From HRBIN15 sp039630445 (GTDB lineage: Bacteria > Armatimonadota > Fimbriimonadia > Fimbriimonadales > GBS-DC), in the NCBI GenBank assembly GCA_039630445.1, contig JBCNVA010000059.1, positions 1-42,130 of the forward strand: 42,130 bases of DNA, given 5' to 3'. Made by a program: the position numbers and the translations under genes. The notes under the pieces are model-generated. The model saw nothing but the letters and a program-made list of their open reading frames with translations, was not told the origin of the DNA and did not search any database. Below, piece by piece: positions 7,667 to 14,943 of the stretch; the first letter of the stretch is position 1, and the number at the start of each line of letters is the position of its first letter.

Positions 7667-7746
7667 CGACTCTATTGTACACGATAGGTACCCAAGCAGG
7701 TTAGCTCCTGTTGAATATCAATAGGTCGAACAGCACAGGCAAAGGA

Positions 7747-9051
7747 CTACTTCAGCCAGAGTGGTTGATTCAGCGGTAGCTCCTCCGTTTTCTTACGGCG
7801 CAGTGGCTCTGGAGGTAGCTGCCGAACGGGGGTCATATCACCCTTCGAGGTAGCGACGCCCCGATACGGCGACCAGCCGCCATCATCCACGCGATTTTCA
7901 CTGACCGAATAGAGCAGGAACCCCCGCCTCGGATCTGTTCGGTAGATAAAAGGTTTGCCAGAGTAAGGATCGATGCTTATTTGCCCCAGTTGTAGCTCGT
8001 CCAAGGTGGCGGGGTAGCGTCCCGTGCGCTGCTTGAAACGCTTAATTGCTGCCGCACAGCCCAGCAGCCGCATCGTGGCGATTTCCTGCGCCTCTTTCCC
8101 ACTTGCCCTGGCAAACACGGGAACCAAAATCATATTCAGGGGATGCTTTGGAGCGGGTTCGGTGTCCGCGCGCTCCCAGTAGGGCTTTTTCAGGTCTCGA
8201 ATCAGTTGATTCATGAGCCGCTGGTATTCAGGCAGCGCGGTGTTGACAATTGGTCTTGCGATTAGGGTTGCGATGCCCGACGGCGAGGGTTGCTGGTTCC
8301 TGACGATTTGGTCATACGACAGTCGTCCTGAGGCAAGATCACGATAGGCAGAGAGTCCCATATAGTATTCCTGCTGCATCGCTTTCACAGCAGGGATGCG
8401 TCGCGTTTCATACTCGCGAACCATTTGCACGATGGCGTCGAGGGCGTTTGCATCGTTCAGACTTGGCAACTCCTCACGCAGGGGAGCCGTCGCGAAGGCA
8501 AGGAGCGCCATGCCCACTAAATATTGGATCCAAACGCCTTCGTTCCGCACCTGCTCGGCAAGGCGAGCCAGGCGGTGCGCACGCTGCACCGCCGCGAACG
8601 GGCGCCCCCGCCTAATGTCTTCTTTCATCAAGAGCGATTCGGCGCGCGCGATGCGGCGTAAATTAGGAAGCTCTGGAAACTGCCAGTGGACATCATACTC
8701 AAATACAGCAACACTGGGACGATTCAGGTGCTTGGGATACTCCTCCAGATACGGTCTCATCCGCTCCAGATAGTAGGCATAATCCTCTGCGGGCGCTTTC
8801 GTCGGCTCAGCGCTGGAAAAAAGCCGACGCTCGACCTCTCTAAGACGAGCGTCCCTATCAAACTCTGCCTTTATTCGTTTCCCCAGCTCGCGATAGGCGT
8901 CATAGGCGTTATCGGGCGGGTAGCGTCGGGGAGGGATTTCGATGCGAGGCTCGCGAAAAAGCCAGAAGCCGACACCAATACACCCAACGCCACAGAGAAG
9001 CGTTAGTAACCCTACACAACCAAGCAAATACCGCGTGGCTGATCGGTGCAC
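7747..9051 (-). CDS. membrane-anchored protein with pseudopilin-like C-terminal segment
   Basis: 434 residues if it starts at the GTG at 9051, just before a signal-anchor (YLLGCVGLLTLLCGVGCIGV). A longer GTG start at 9117 falls inside a GC palindrome, and neither start has a clear Shine-Dalgarno, so the N-terminus is uncertain. The central 250 residues are helical and charged without a recognised family. The C-terminal part (AAIKRFKQRTGRYPATLDEL ... DPYSGKPFIYR ... GFLLYSVSENRVDDGG) resembles the globular end of GspG-type pseudopilins, a module often seen in Planctomycetes and Armatimonadota proteins. It lies downstream of the small frame at 9123-9368 on the same strand and may be co-transcribed with it. 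Confidence 0.75.
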   Translation of the reverse strand: MHRSATRYLLGCVGLLTLLCGVGCIGVGFWLFREPRIEIPPRRYPPDNAYDAYRELGKRIKAEFDRDARLREVERRLFSSAEPTKAPAEDYAYYLERMRPYLEEYPKHLNRPSVAVFEYDVHWQFPELPNLRRIARAESLLMKEDIRRGRPFAAVQRAHRLARLAEQVRNEGVWIQYLVGMALLAFATAPLREELPSLNDANALDAIVQMVREYETRRIPAVKAMQQEYYMGLSAYRDLASGRLSYDQIVRNQQPSPSGIATLIARPIVNTALPEYQRLMNQLIRDLKKPYWERADTEPAPKHPLNMILVPVFARASGKEAQEIATMRLLGCAAAIKRFKQRTGRYPATLDELQLGQISIDPYSGKPFIYRTDPRRGFLLYSVSENRVDDGGWSPYRGVATSKGDMTPVRQLPPEPLRRKKTEELPLNQPLWLK

Positions 9052-9097
9052 AGAGAAGAGGTTCGAGTTGTCGGGGATAGATTCCTGCAGGGCGGGC

Positions 9098-9115
9098 GGG
9101 AGGCAGGTGCCTCCC
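9098..9115. repeat. GC palindrome GGGAGGCA/TGCCTCCC
   Basis: Perfect 8-bp stem with a two-base GG loop. It sits between the 9123-9368 frame and the downstream gene, and overlaps the GTG (9115-9117) that would be the longest start of that gene. It could be a small mRNA hairpin between the two cistrons. Confidence 0.5.
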
Positions 9116-9122
9116 ACCGCAG

Positions 9123-9368
9123 CTAACTCATTCGTCGCAGAGCCTCCACCACAGAGTAGTAGGTTTCTGGATCCCAGCGCTGACGCTCACGGATTAGCTC
9201 CTGCTCCAAGCGTTTCAGCCGTTGCTCGTAGTATTCCTGACGGATTCGGTAATAGCGCTGATTCGAGTTTTTACCCGCTCGGCAGTGGGAACGATGTCCC
9301 AGATAGTGTCCAAACGCACAAGCGACCTTATCACGCGCGCGGCGCTTCCGTTTGCGCTCTTTTTTGAT
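9123..9368 (-). CDS. small basic protein without a standard start codon
   Basis: An 81-codon frame with strongly protein-like composition: very basic N-terminus (KKERKRKRRARDK), then a segment with CAFGHYLGHRSHCRAGKNS (two Cys and three His, possibly metal-binding), then a long Arg/Glu/Gln helix (RLKRLEQELIRERQRWD). An in-frame TAA lies upstream, and no ATG, GTG or TTG is placed to start it. AGGAGG lies nine bases before an ATC codon (9366-9368), the ideal spacing. Alternatively a GTG in the neighbouring frame starts it and the ribosome slips by -1 on an A6 run just after (VSQSKK then ERKRKR). A start-codon mutation or sequencing error is also possible. Confidence 0.55.
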   Translation of the reverse strand: MKKERKRKRRARDKVACAFGHYLGHRSHCRAGKNSNQRYYRIRQEYYEQRLKRLEQELIRERQRWDPETYYSVVEALRRMS

Positions 9369-9494
9369 TGTGACACACCTCCTCCGACCCGTAGATATTG
9401 CTTACTTAGACTCCTTTTCCATCCAAAAAGTTCCTGAGCTTATCAGCATTAGGCGACCAGCAAGCGTCGGACTGCCCAAAGCGAACAGCGAGGC

Positions 9495-9503
9495 TGGTAT
9501 AAT
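9495..9503 (+). promoter_or_regulatory. extended -10 promoter TGGTATAAT
   Basis: TGnTATAAT with a consensus -10 at 9498-9503. The predicted start of transcription near 9510 is a few bases before the ATG of the RHH-like gene, giving a very short leader. No good -35 is present, as is common for extended -10 promoters. Confidence 0.55.
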
Positions 9504-9517
9504 GGCTCTCAGGTGAG

Positions 9518-9859
9518 ATGATGCCCAAACTAACTATCGAGATAAGCGAGCACGAGTGGGAGCTGCTGGAGCAGGCGGCACAGCGCCAGCAGATAACACC
9601 AGAGCTTCTGGTACAACAACTCATCCGCGTAAGTCTGCAATGCCGCTCACTACGCAGTAAGAGAGGCATGGATGTGGAAGCGCATCGCGCTGTCCACGAA
9701 CTGCCCCAACTACCTCGAGGCTCCCTACTGCGCGTGATGTCTACGCTCGATCTACTACAATCGTTGTTTCCTTCAGATAAGCCACCACCTTCTCGTGAAG
9801 AGATTGACGCATATCTGCAAGCCGAGCGGGACTTATGGGATAAGACTGTCAAAGAATAA
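9518..9859 (+). CDS. ribbon-helix-helix antitoxin-like protein
   Basis: 113 residues (or 112 from the second ATG at 9521, which sits better behind AGGTGAG). Residues 3-40 have the pattern of a CopG/Arc ribbon-helix-helix: a short beta strand (KLTIEISEHEW), a helix (ELLEQAAQRQQ) and a second helix (ITPELLVQQLIRVSL). The C-terminal half is acidic and helical (PSREEIDAYLQAERDLWDK), a layout seen in type II antitoxins whose C-terminus binds a toxin. No toxin gene follows, so it is either an orphan or has another regulatory role. It has its own promoter. Confidence 0.65.
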   Translation: MMPKLTIEISEHEWELLEQAAQRQQITPELLVQQLIRVSLQCRSLRSKRGMDVEAHRAVHELPQLPRGSLLRVMSTLDLLQSLFPSDKPPPSREEIDAYLQAERDLWDKTVKE

Positions 9860-9959
9860 AAAAACTATAACTAAGATGCACATCTATCTGGTGACCAACA
9901 ATTTTTTTGAATCTGACTGTTTGGACAGCGCAGCCATACCCGTAAAATTGCCCGTTCCA

Positions 9960-10072
9960 GCCGGCTCGAAAGCCGAAATCCCGTAAGCTTAGCAGTCTGC
10001 CGCCGTTCCCCTGGCACGCCGTTTGCTCCTCTATGGGCAGCAGGCGATGCCTGCAGACTCAAAACAGGAGGT
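9960..10072 (+). promoter_or_regulatory. structured 5' leader of the PEP-CTERM gene
   Basis: The sequence before the gene contains the short hairpin GGCT-CGAA-AGCC (9963-9974) and a long-range 7-bp pairing AGTCTGC (9994-10000) with GCAGACT (10053-10059), ending seven bases before the AGGAGG ribosome site. This could gate translation. I compared it by eye with cyclic-di-GMP-I, cobalamin and other riboswitch cores and found no match, so it remains unassigned. Confidence 0.35.
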
Positions 10073-10080
10073 GTCAAACG

Positions 10081-10806
10081 ATGTTCAAGGGAACGACGAA
10101 TAAATGGATCGGGCTGAGCGGTCTTGCCTTGCTGATAGGCTGCAACGCAGCCTTTGCCAGCGACCCCCAATTTTACGCTGAGAGACTCACTTTCTTGGGG
10201 ACTATCACCCTGCGCATCACGGCGGTCTCGCCCGGAACCAGCACCCAAATCCTCTACAACGGCAATCCGCTGGATGTGATGGCAGGGCAGTATCAGGTGA
10301 TTACGACGGGTGTGCCCGCCAGCATTACGCTGCCGAACTGGGCGTTCTGTGTCGACCTTGACCACTGGATGACCTACAATCGCAACTATACCTACGAACT
10401 TTGGCTGGCGCGCGGTCGTGCAGGCGCGCTGCTTTCGTTGCGCGATAGCTTCCTGACGGGCAGCGACCTGAACCGAAAGGGAGCAGGCTTTCAGGTAGCC
10501 ATGTGGGAAATCGCGTATGACCACACGCTCGGCAATGGCGACAACCTGAACGCAAATGTGTTCAAATACTCTGCCAACACCACCATTAAGAACTACGGGA
10601 ACGCCCTTTTAGCCAGCACAACAGGGCAGACGGCTCTCTACTTCTACCTGCGCGCGATAGGAAGCGGCTCGAACCGCGGTCAGGATCTCGTGACGCTGGT
10701 GCCAGAGCCAGGTGCTTTGGTGGCTTTGGGCACTGGGCTGGTTGGGCTGCTGGCTCGCCGTCGGCGTCGCGGGGCAGGCATTACGCCGCCTGCGGCACAG
10801 GCGTAA
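10081..10806 (+). CDS. PEP-CTERM sorting-domain protein
   Basis: 241 residues. The signal peptide is clear (MFKGTTNKWIGLSGLALLIG, cleaved near AFA-SD). The body is a beta-rich secreted domain with YTYELWLARGRAG and QVAMWEIAYDHTLG, typical of PEP-CTERM passenger proteins. The C-terminus is a canonical sorting signal: VPEPG, a hydrophobic stretch (ALVALGTGLVGLLA) and a basic end (RRRRRG), followed by a short extra tail (AGITPPAAQA). Exosortase is expected to cut near PEP and attach or release the protein at the surface; an exosortase is encoded at 17741-18652. The ATG is set by AGGAGGT 9 bases upstream. Its 3' end overlaps the end of the convergent GspE-like gene by 26 bases. Confidence 0.92.
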   Translation: MFKGTTNKWIGLSGLALLIGCNAAFASDPQFYAERLTFLGTITLRITAVSPGTSTQILYNGNPLDVMAGQYQVITTGVPASITLPNWAFCVDLDHWMTYNRNYTYELWLARGRAGALLSLRDSFLTGSDLNRKGAGFQVAMWEIAYDHTLGNGDNLNANVFKYSANTTIKNYGNALLASTTGQTALYFYLRAIGSGSNRGQDLVTLVPEPGALVALGTGLVGLLARRRRRGAGITPPAAQA

Positions 10807-12472
10807 GCGCTTCGCCGGTCAGTGCCAGCGCTTCCGCCAAGCTGGTGGCACCTTGAAGCACCTTCTGGCGGGCATCTTCCCAAAGGGGGAAGAGGGTATC
10901 GGGCGGGCAGGCGGCGCGAATCGTGCCACTGTCCGCCCCCTGAGCGATCAGGCGGTGGATCGCCTCGCTGACAAGAAAAAGCTCATAAACCCCGACGCGC
11001 CCCCGATAGCCAATCTGATTGCACTCGGCACAGCCACGCGGCTCATAAAGCGTCACCACGCCTTGCCCCAGCGCAGGGCAAACCGACTGGGCTTCAACTT
11101 GGACAGGCTGACGGCAGTGCATGCAAAGCCGACGCACCAATCGCTGCGCTAAGACCCCTGTTAGCGCAGAATTGATCAAGAAAGCGGGCACGCCCATATC
11201 CAGCAGGCGGGCGGGAGCGCTGGTCGCATCGTTGGTATGCAGCGTCGCCAGCACCAGATGCCCTGTCATGGCAGCACGACAGGCAATCTCCGCTGTTTCG
11301 GTGTCCCGAATCTCGCCCACCAGCACCACATCGGGATCCTGGCGCAGAATCGCCCGCAACTGCTGCGCAAAGGTGAGCCCCGCTCGCTCGTTCACTTGTG
11401 ATTGCCCAATCCCCTCCAGCGTGTACTCGATGGGATCCTCACAAGTGAGGATGTTGCGCTCATCGGAACGCAGATGCTGCAACAAGGCATAGAGCGTGGT
11501 GGTTTTGCCCGCACCCGTTGGACCTGTGACTAAAATCATGCCCCATGGACGCGCGCTCAGTTCCAGCAGGCGTTGATAGATGCGCTCGGGCATGCCCAGC
11601 TGCTCTAAGGAGAGCAGCGACTGGGTGCGGTCCAGCAAGCGCACCACGATGCGCTCTCCAAAAGCCGTTGGGAGCGAAGAGACACGGGCGTCAATTTTAC
11701 GCTCCCCCACTCGAAAGGTAAAACGCCCGTCCTGGGGGCGACGCCGCTCCGCAATATCCATCTCTGCCATGAGCTTGACCCGTGCCAGCACGGAGGCTTG
11801 CAAGCTGCGCGGAATGGTGCGCACAGGGTACAGCACCCCGTCGATGCGGTAGCGTACCTGCAATCGCTGCTCCTGTGGCTCAAAATGGATATCGCTGGCG
11901 CGCTGCTCCGTCGCCTCGAACAGGATGGTATTCACCAATCTAATGAGCGGTGGCTGATTCACCGCCTCGTGAACCTCCAGCAGGTCATCCGGCTCGCCTA
12001 CGCTTTCCTCATGCTCAGCGGTGAGCATCTCCTCCTGAACCCCGTAGAGCTGAGCGATTGCATGCAGGATACGCTCAGGGGGTGAGTAATAAATCTTGAG
12101 GTTCAAGCCAGTTAGCTGGCGAATGTAGTCCTGCGCTTCTATATCATTAGGGTCTGCCATCGCGAGGTGGAGTCTATTCGGCTCTCGCCGTAGTGGCAGC
12201 ACGCAATAGCGTGTAGCAAGAGGCGCAGGCACCAGCGTGCGCAACGAGGAATCCCAGTTTTCGAAAATCGTTCGCAACGGTTCATAAGGCACTTCATACT
12301 GTGCCGCCTGTGCCTCGTAGTAGTCCTCGGAGGTGATGAAACCCATCTCGATAAGGGTCTGTCCCAGACGCTTACCGGTCAAGCGCTGGGTCTCCAGCGC
12401 CTCCTGCAGCTGCTGTGGTGTAATTTTGCCCTGCTGAATCAACAGCTCGCCCAAACGCTTTACGCCAAGCAT
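10781..12472 (-). CDS. GspE/PilB-type secretion or pilus assembly ATPase
   Basis: 563 residues. This hexameric cytoplasmic ATPase powers pseudopilus or type IV pilus extension. The N-terminal MshEN/GspE-N domain is present (RLGELLIQQGKITPQQLQEAL ... GQTLIEMGFI). The ATPase core has Walker A GPTGAGKTTTLYALL, an Asp box (LTCEDPIEY), Walker B (DPDVVLVGEIRD), and a His box (TGHLVLATLHTND). Near the C-terminus a four-Cys zinc site (CMHC ... CAEC) typical of the family is seen. No inner-membrane platform, pilin or secretin genes lie nearby, so T2SS and T4P cannot be told apart. The 3' end overlaps the PEP-CTERM gene. Confidence 0.93.
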   Translation of the reverse strand: MLGVKRLGELLIQQGKITPQQLQEALETQRLTGKRLGQTLIEMGFITSEDYYEAQAAQYEVPYEPLRTIFENWDSSLRTLVPAPLATRYCVLPLRREPNRLHLAMADPNDIEAQDYIRQLTGLNLKIYYSPPERILHAIAQLYGVQEEMLTAEHEESVGEPDDLLEVHEAVNQPPLIRLVNTILFEATEQRASDIHFEPQEQRLQVRYRIDGVLYPVRTIPRSLQASVLARVKLMAEMDIAERRRPQDGRFTFRVGERKIDARVSSLPTAFGERIVVRLLDRTQSLLSLEQLGMPERIYQRLLELSARPWGMILVTGPTGAGKTTTLYALLQHLRSDERNILTCEDPIEYTLEGIGQSQVNERAGLTFAQQLRAILRQDPDVVLVGEIRDTETAEIACRAAMTGHLVLATLHTNDATSAPARLLDMGVPAFLINSALTGVLAQRLVRRLCMHCRQPVQVEAQSVCPALGQGVVTLYEPRGCAECNQIGYRGRVGVYELFLVSEAIHRLIAQGADSGTIRAACPPDTLFPLWEDARQKVLQGATSLAEALALTGEALTPVPQAA

Positions 12473-12648
12473 CGTTCGCCCCTGCAGGAATTATCGGCAT
12501 GGGGTACGAATCTCTATAAGGGAGAAGGTAGCAGATGGCTTTTTGATGGGCGCGCGTGGCAGAGTAAAGCTTTCCCGCCGCCCCTGACTTTGATGAGGAT
12601 GACTTTTAGCGTGAAGCTGTCAAGTTAGGGTATGGAGGTGAAACCGAG

Positions 12649-13596
12649 ATGGCGTTTCAACCGAACCGATTATTGACACAACCAATAAATAGGTACTTAG
12701 CAGAGGTGTTGCAAACGATAGGGGAGTATGAACTGTTATTGCGCCCTGCACGGCGCTTTGTGTTTCATGCACTCTATCAGCCACCAGCTTATGTTCCAGA
12801 GCTTAATAAGCCATGTTTTGGTGTGCTGGTAGCCTCAGATGATTTGGAAAAGCGCCCCTTTATGGTGCTGGAGACGGAGCCCGTGCTTAGCGACTCGCTC
12901 CGCGAAGCGTACCGTCAATGTGGGATTCTCTGGGTGGAGGTTTACGAAGGTCCTGCAGGGGTGCACCTGAATTGCGAAATGATGGGGATCCGTGCCGAGA
13001 TCGCGACGGCGGTGCCCCATTTAGCCAAAGCGATTCAAGCACCCTTGGCTCTATTGCGTGCCTGCTACGGACAGACGCACACCCCACCTGGACGGCTCTT
13101 GCAGAGTTTCCACGAGCGGCTCCTCCGTGAAGCCATCGATTGTCTTGCACGACGCTATGCCATCGCCTGCCATCACCAGATGCCGTTCGGGTTCGTGACG
13201 GGCTACAGAGCCAATATGCCACCTCAAATCACGCGCTCCGCTATCGACGCGGTCATCACCTTGAATCTGGATGTGAACCCCGACGGACTGGTGCTGCTGC
13301 CTATTAACCTGAACTTGCACGACGCGCATCAGCAGAATAAGCGAACCGCTGAGAAGGACCGATTGATCACGGAGTTTGCTGAATCGATCGGGATGCCCTT
13401 GCTAACTATTCGCGCGGCGGAACGCCCCGATGCCTACCTTTTCACCTGCACGGCGCTGAACCTCGAACCTATTGTGGTGGAGGGGCGTGCGCCCGCCGAT
13501 TGGGCTAACGCCATTCGTATCACGCTGGAGGAGGTGTTTCATGTGCTGGATCTGCCGCGCGAGTGGTGGTATAATATCAGAGGAGGTAAGTCATGA
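12649..13596 (+). CDS. duplicated DUF2726-like (PD-(D/E)xK-fold) protein
   Basis: 315 residues, no signal peptide. The C-terminal half resembles DUF2726, a family with a restriction-nuclease-like fold: a helix (HERLLREAIDCLARRY), a strand with ITRSAIDAVITL, a strand-turn LPINLNLHDAHQQNK, a helix with EKDRLI, and GMPLLTIRA. The N-terminal half has a parallel layout (NRYLAEVLQTIGEYELL ... FGVLVASDD ... PFMVLETEP ... CGILWVEVYE), suggesting an internal duplication. In the C-terminal copy the usual acidic residue of the I/L-E-L-D strand is Asn, so activity may be lost. The ATG follows TATGGAGGTG. Its stop overlaps the next start (ATGA at 13593-13596). The family call is made by eye only. Confidence 0.6.
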   Translation: MAFQPNRLLTQPINRYLAEVLQTIGEYELLLRPARRFVFHALYQPPAYVPELNKPCFGVLVASDDLEKRPFMVLETEPVLSDSLREAYRQCGILWVEVYEGPAGVHLNCEMMGIRAEIATAVPHLAKAIQAPLALLRACYGQTHTPPGRLLQSFHERLLREAIDCLARRYAIACHHQMPFGFVTGYRANMPPQITRSAIDAVITLNLDVNPDGLVLLPINLNLHDAHQQNKRTAEKDRLITEFAESIGMPLLTIRAAERPDAYLFTCTALNLEPIVVEGRAPADWANAIRITLEEVFHVLDLPREWWYNIRGGKS

Positions 13597-13742
13597 ACCG
13601 AATCGGACTATTGCTGGTGCTTGCGGCGCTGCTGGGCGCTGGAGCCGCCGCGCTGATGTTCAGCGTGCGCGAGGATAAATCCGCACAACCGACAGCTGCC
13701 GTTGTCAAGAGCGAGAAGTCATCCTGCTGTGCAGGACACTAA
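13593..13742 (+). CDS. 49-residue membrane peptide ending in a CC motif
   Basis: A small gene starting at the ATGA overlap with the upstream gene and preceded by AGGAGG at 13580-13585, so it is translationally coupled. The product has a 20-residue hydrophobic segment (LLLVLAALLGAGAAALMF), a short charged linker (SVREDKSAQ), and ends in SEKSSCCAGH. The paired Cys and terminal His could bind a metal or take a lipid or disulfide modification. No family is recognised. Coupling to the DUF2726-like protein suggests that it recruits or regulates that protein at the membrane. Confidence 0.6.
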   Translation: MNRIGLLLVLAALLGAGAAALMFSVREDKSAQPTAAVVKSEKSSCCAGH

Positions 13743-13763
13743 GCGGCAGTTCAACATCGCCTG

Positions 13764-13860
13764 ACGGCTGAAGCCGTTCCCTGGCAAACGAAGCCTGCCT
13801 TCGCGGGCTAAAACAGCCGATGCAGGTCGGCTTTGTTTGCTCAGGAACGGCTTTAGCCGT
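13764..13860. repeat. imperfect inverted repeat between convergent genes
   Basis: The left arm ACGGCTGAAGCCGTTCCC... and the right arm ...GGAACGGCTTTAGCCGT are inverted copies of each other over about 35 bases (acggctRaagccgttcc, then a GCAAACRAAGCC block), separated by a 25-base loop. It lies between the 3' ends of the membrane peptide gene and the glycosyltransferase gene, so its transcript would fold in both directions and may serve as a two-way terminator. It may also belong to a dispersed repeat family. Confidence 0.65.
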
Positions 13861-13883
13861 ATGACATTTGAAAACTATCGGCG

Positions 13884-14588
13884 TTAATCCCGAAAGCGGT
13901 ACTTGATGAGCGTCCAGAGGGCTTCGAGTCCGTCTGTCCAGCGAATCTTTTTACCCTGTCGGCGCGTGCGCGGCTGATACCGCTCGATGGGCACTTCGAC
14001 GATTTTGTAGCCGCGTCGAAGCGACTTCGCCGTGACCTCCGGGCAGAACTCAAACCGCTGGCATTTGAGATCCAGCGAGCGCAGCAGCTCAGTACGGAAC
14101 GCCTTATAGCAAGTGGCTTCGTCACGCAAAGGATAGCGATAGAGTATCCGCACTGCCCACGCCAGAATCAGGTTCGCGATCTTGTTGGGCAAGGGCATCG
14201 CCTTCGGCAAGCCGCGCGTGAAGCGGCAACCGTAAGCCACTTCAGTCTCCCCCTGCAAAATCGGCTCGACCACTTTGGGGATCTCCTCCGGGTCATACTC
14301 CAGATCGGCATCCTGAATGATGGTCACTTCCCCCTCGGCATAGGGCAGTGCGGCGCGGATGGCAGCCCCTTTGCCCGCATTTTGGGGCAGGCGCAGGTGC
14401 AAAATATCGGGCTGTTGCGCCAGGATCTCGCTGGTGCCATCCGTGGAGCAGTCATCCACCACGATAATCTGCTTGCGGAAGGGCGCAGCACGCAAACGCT
14501 GCAACAACTCCCGGATCGTGTCCCGCTCGTTGTAGACGGGCACAATCACCGTGATCAGGGCTTCTTTACGCGCTTTTGGGTTCTGCAC
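13884..14588 (-). CDS. family 2 glycosyltransferase (polyprenyl-phosphate sugar synthase-like)
   Basis: 234 residues, a single GT-A domain. Visible motifs are the N-terminal VIVPVYNERDTI, VVDDCSTDGTSEIL, NAGKGAAIRAAL and the metal-binding DADLEYDP, then CRFTRG and the RR...K..RWTDG segment near the end. This pattern matches dolichol/undecaprenyl-phosphate mannose or glucose synthases, which load a sugar from a nucleotide donor onto a lipid carrier at the inner membrane. No membrane segment follows, so it is the soluble type. It could feed the nearby EPS locus or a protein glycosylation route. Confidence 0.88.
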   Translation of the reverse strand: MQNPKARKEALITVIVPVYNERDTIRELLQRLRAAPFRKQIIVVDDCSTDGTSEILAQQPDILHLRLPQNAGKGAAIRAALPYAEGEVTIIQDADLEYDPEEIPKVVEPILQGETEVAYGCRFTRGLPKAMPLPNKIANLILAWAVRILYRYPLRDEATCYKAFRTELLRSLDLKCQRFEFCPEVTAKSLRRGYKIVEVPIERYQPRTRRQGKKIRWTDGLEALWTLIKYRFRD

Positions 14589-14604
14589 ATGAAAAAGGAT
14601 ACCT

Positions 14605-14697
14605 GACCCCCTCCGTTAGGTTCCCCCTACTGTGTAGGGGGAACCAATTCCTATCGGGTTCCCCTCGCTGGCGGGGGGAACCTGCAGGAGGGGGGCT
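14605..14697 (+). repeat. GGTTCCCCC double-hairpin repeat
   Basis: The first stem is GGTTCCCCCTA (14619-14629) with TAGGGGGAACC (14635-14645), 11 bp perfect and a 5-base loop. A second stem, GGTTCCCC with GGGGAACC, follows at about 14657-14682. The ends GACCCCCTCCG and GCAGGAGGGGGGCT make the whole element roughly symmetrical. A longer copy lies in inverse orientation inside the gene at 6318-7025. It fills part of the 355-base gap between the divergent glycosyltransferase and WD40 genes. Confidence 0.8.
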
Positions 14698-14772
14698 AAA
14701 AACTCAACACCAGCACAACCATAACACCTCCCACCCCCTCGGAAAAAATCCACAAAAAATCCCCAAGAAACC

Positions 14773-14796
14773 CCCATTTTCCCCATCGAAAATGGG
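14773..14796. promoter_or_regulatory. CCCATTTTC/GAAAATGGG inverted repeat
   Basis: A perfect 9-bp inverted repeat with a 6-base spacer, 20 bases upstream of the -35 box of the WD40 gene promoter. No T-run is attached. Its position would suit an operator, but no regulator is known. Confidence 0.35.
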
Positions 14797-14815
14797 CAAA
14801 TTCCCCCTTCACCCC

Positions 14816-14845
14816 TTGACATCTGCAAAATTCCTGTGATATACT
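14816..14845 (+). promoter_or_regulatory. sigma-70-type promoter of the WD40 gene
   Basis: Consensus TTGACA at 14816-14821, an 18-base spacer, and TATACT at 14840-14845 preceded by an extended TGn. Transcription should start near 14852, giving a leader of about 90 bases before the ATG at 14944. This is the best promoter in the window. Confidence 0.8.
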
Positions 14846-14943
14846 ATCACCAAAGCGTCGGGCAAAGGCAAACCAACAAAAGCACATCAAAAAACACGCC
14901 CTCAAGTCGGCGCGGATACGGTTGGCAAAGAGGAGGCAGAACG

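Noticed and set aside
9518..9859. Complete toxin-antitoxin pair
   Set aside because: Only the antitoxin-like gene is present; no toxin-sized frame lies in the expected position on either side.
9880..10080. Cyclic-di-GMP riboswitch before the PEP-CTERM gene
   Set aside because: The GGACGCAAAGCC-type core and tetraloop receptor are missing; only generic hairpins are present.
14836..14943. Upstream extension of the WD40 gene to 14836
   Set aside because: It begins inside the promoter's -10 region; the ATG at 14944 has GAGGAGG and starts a proper signal peptide.
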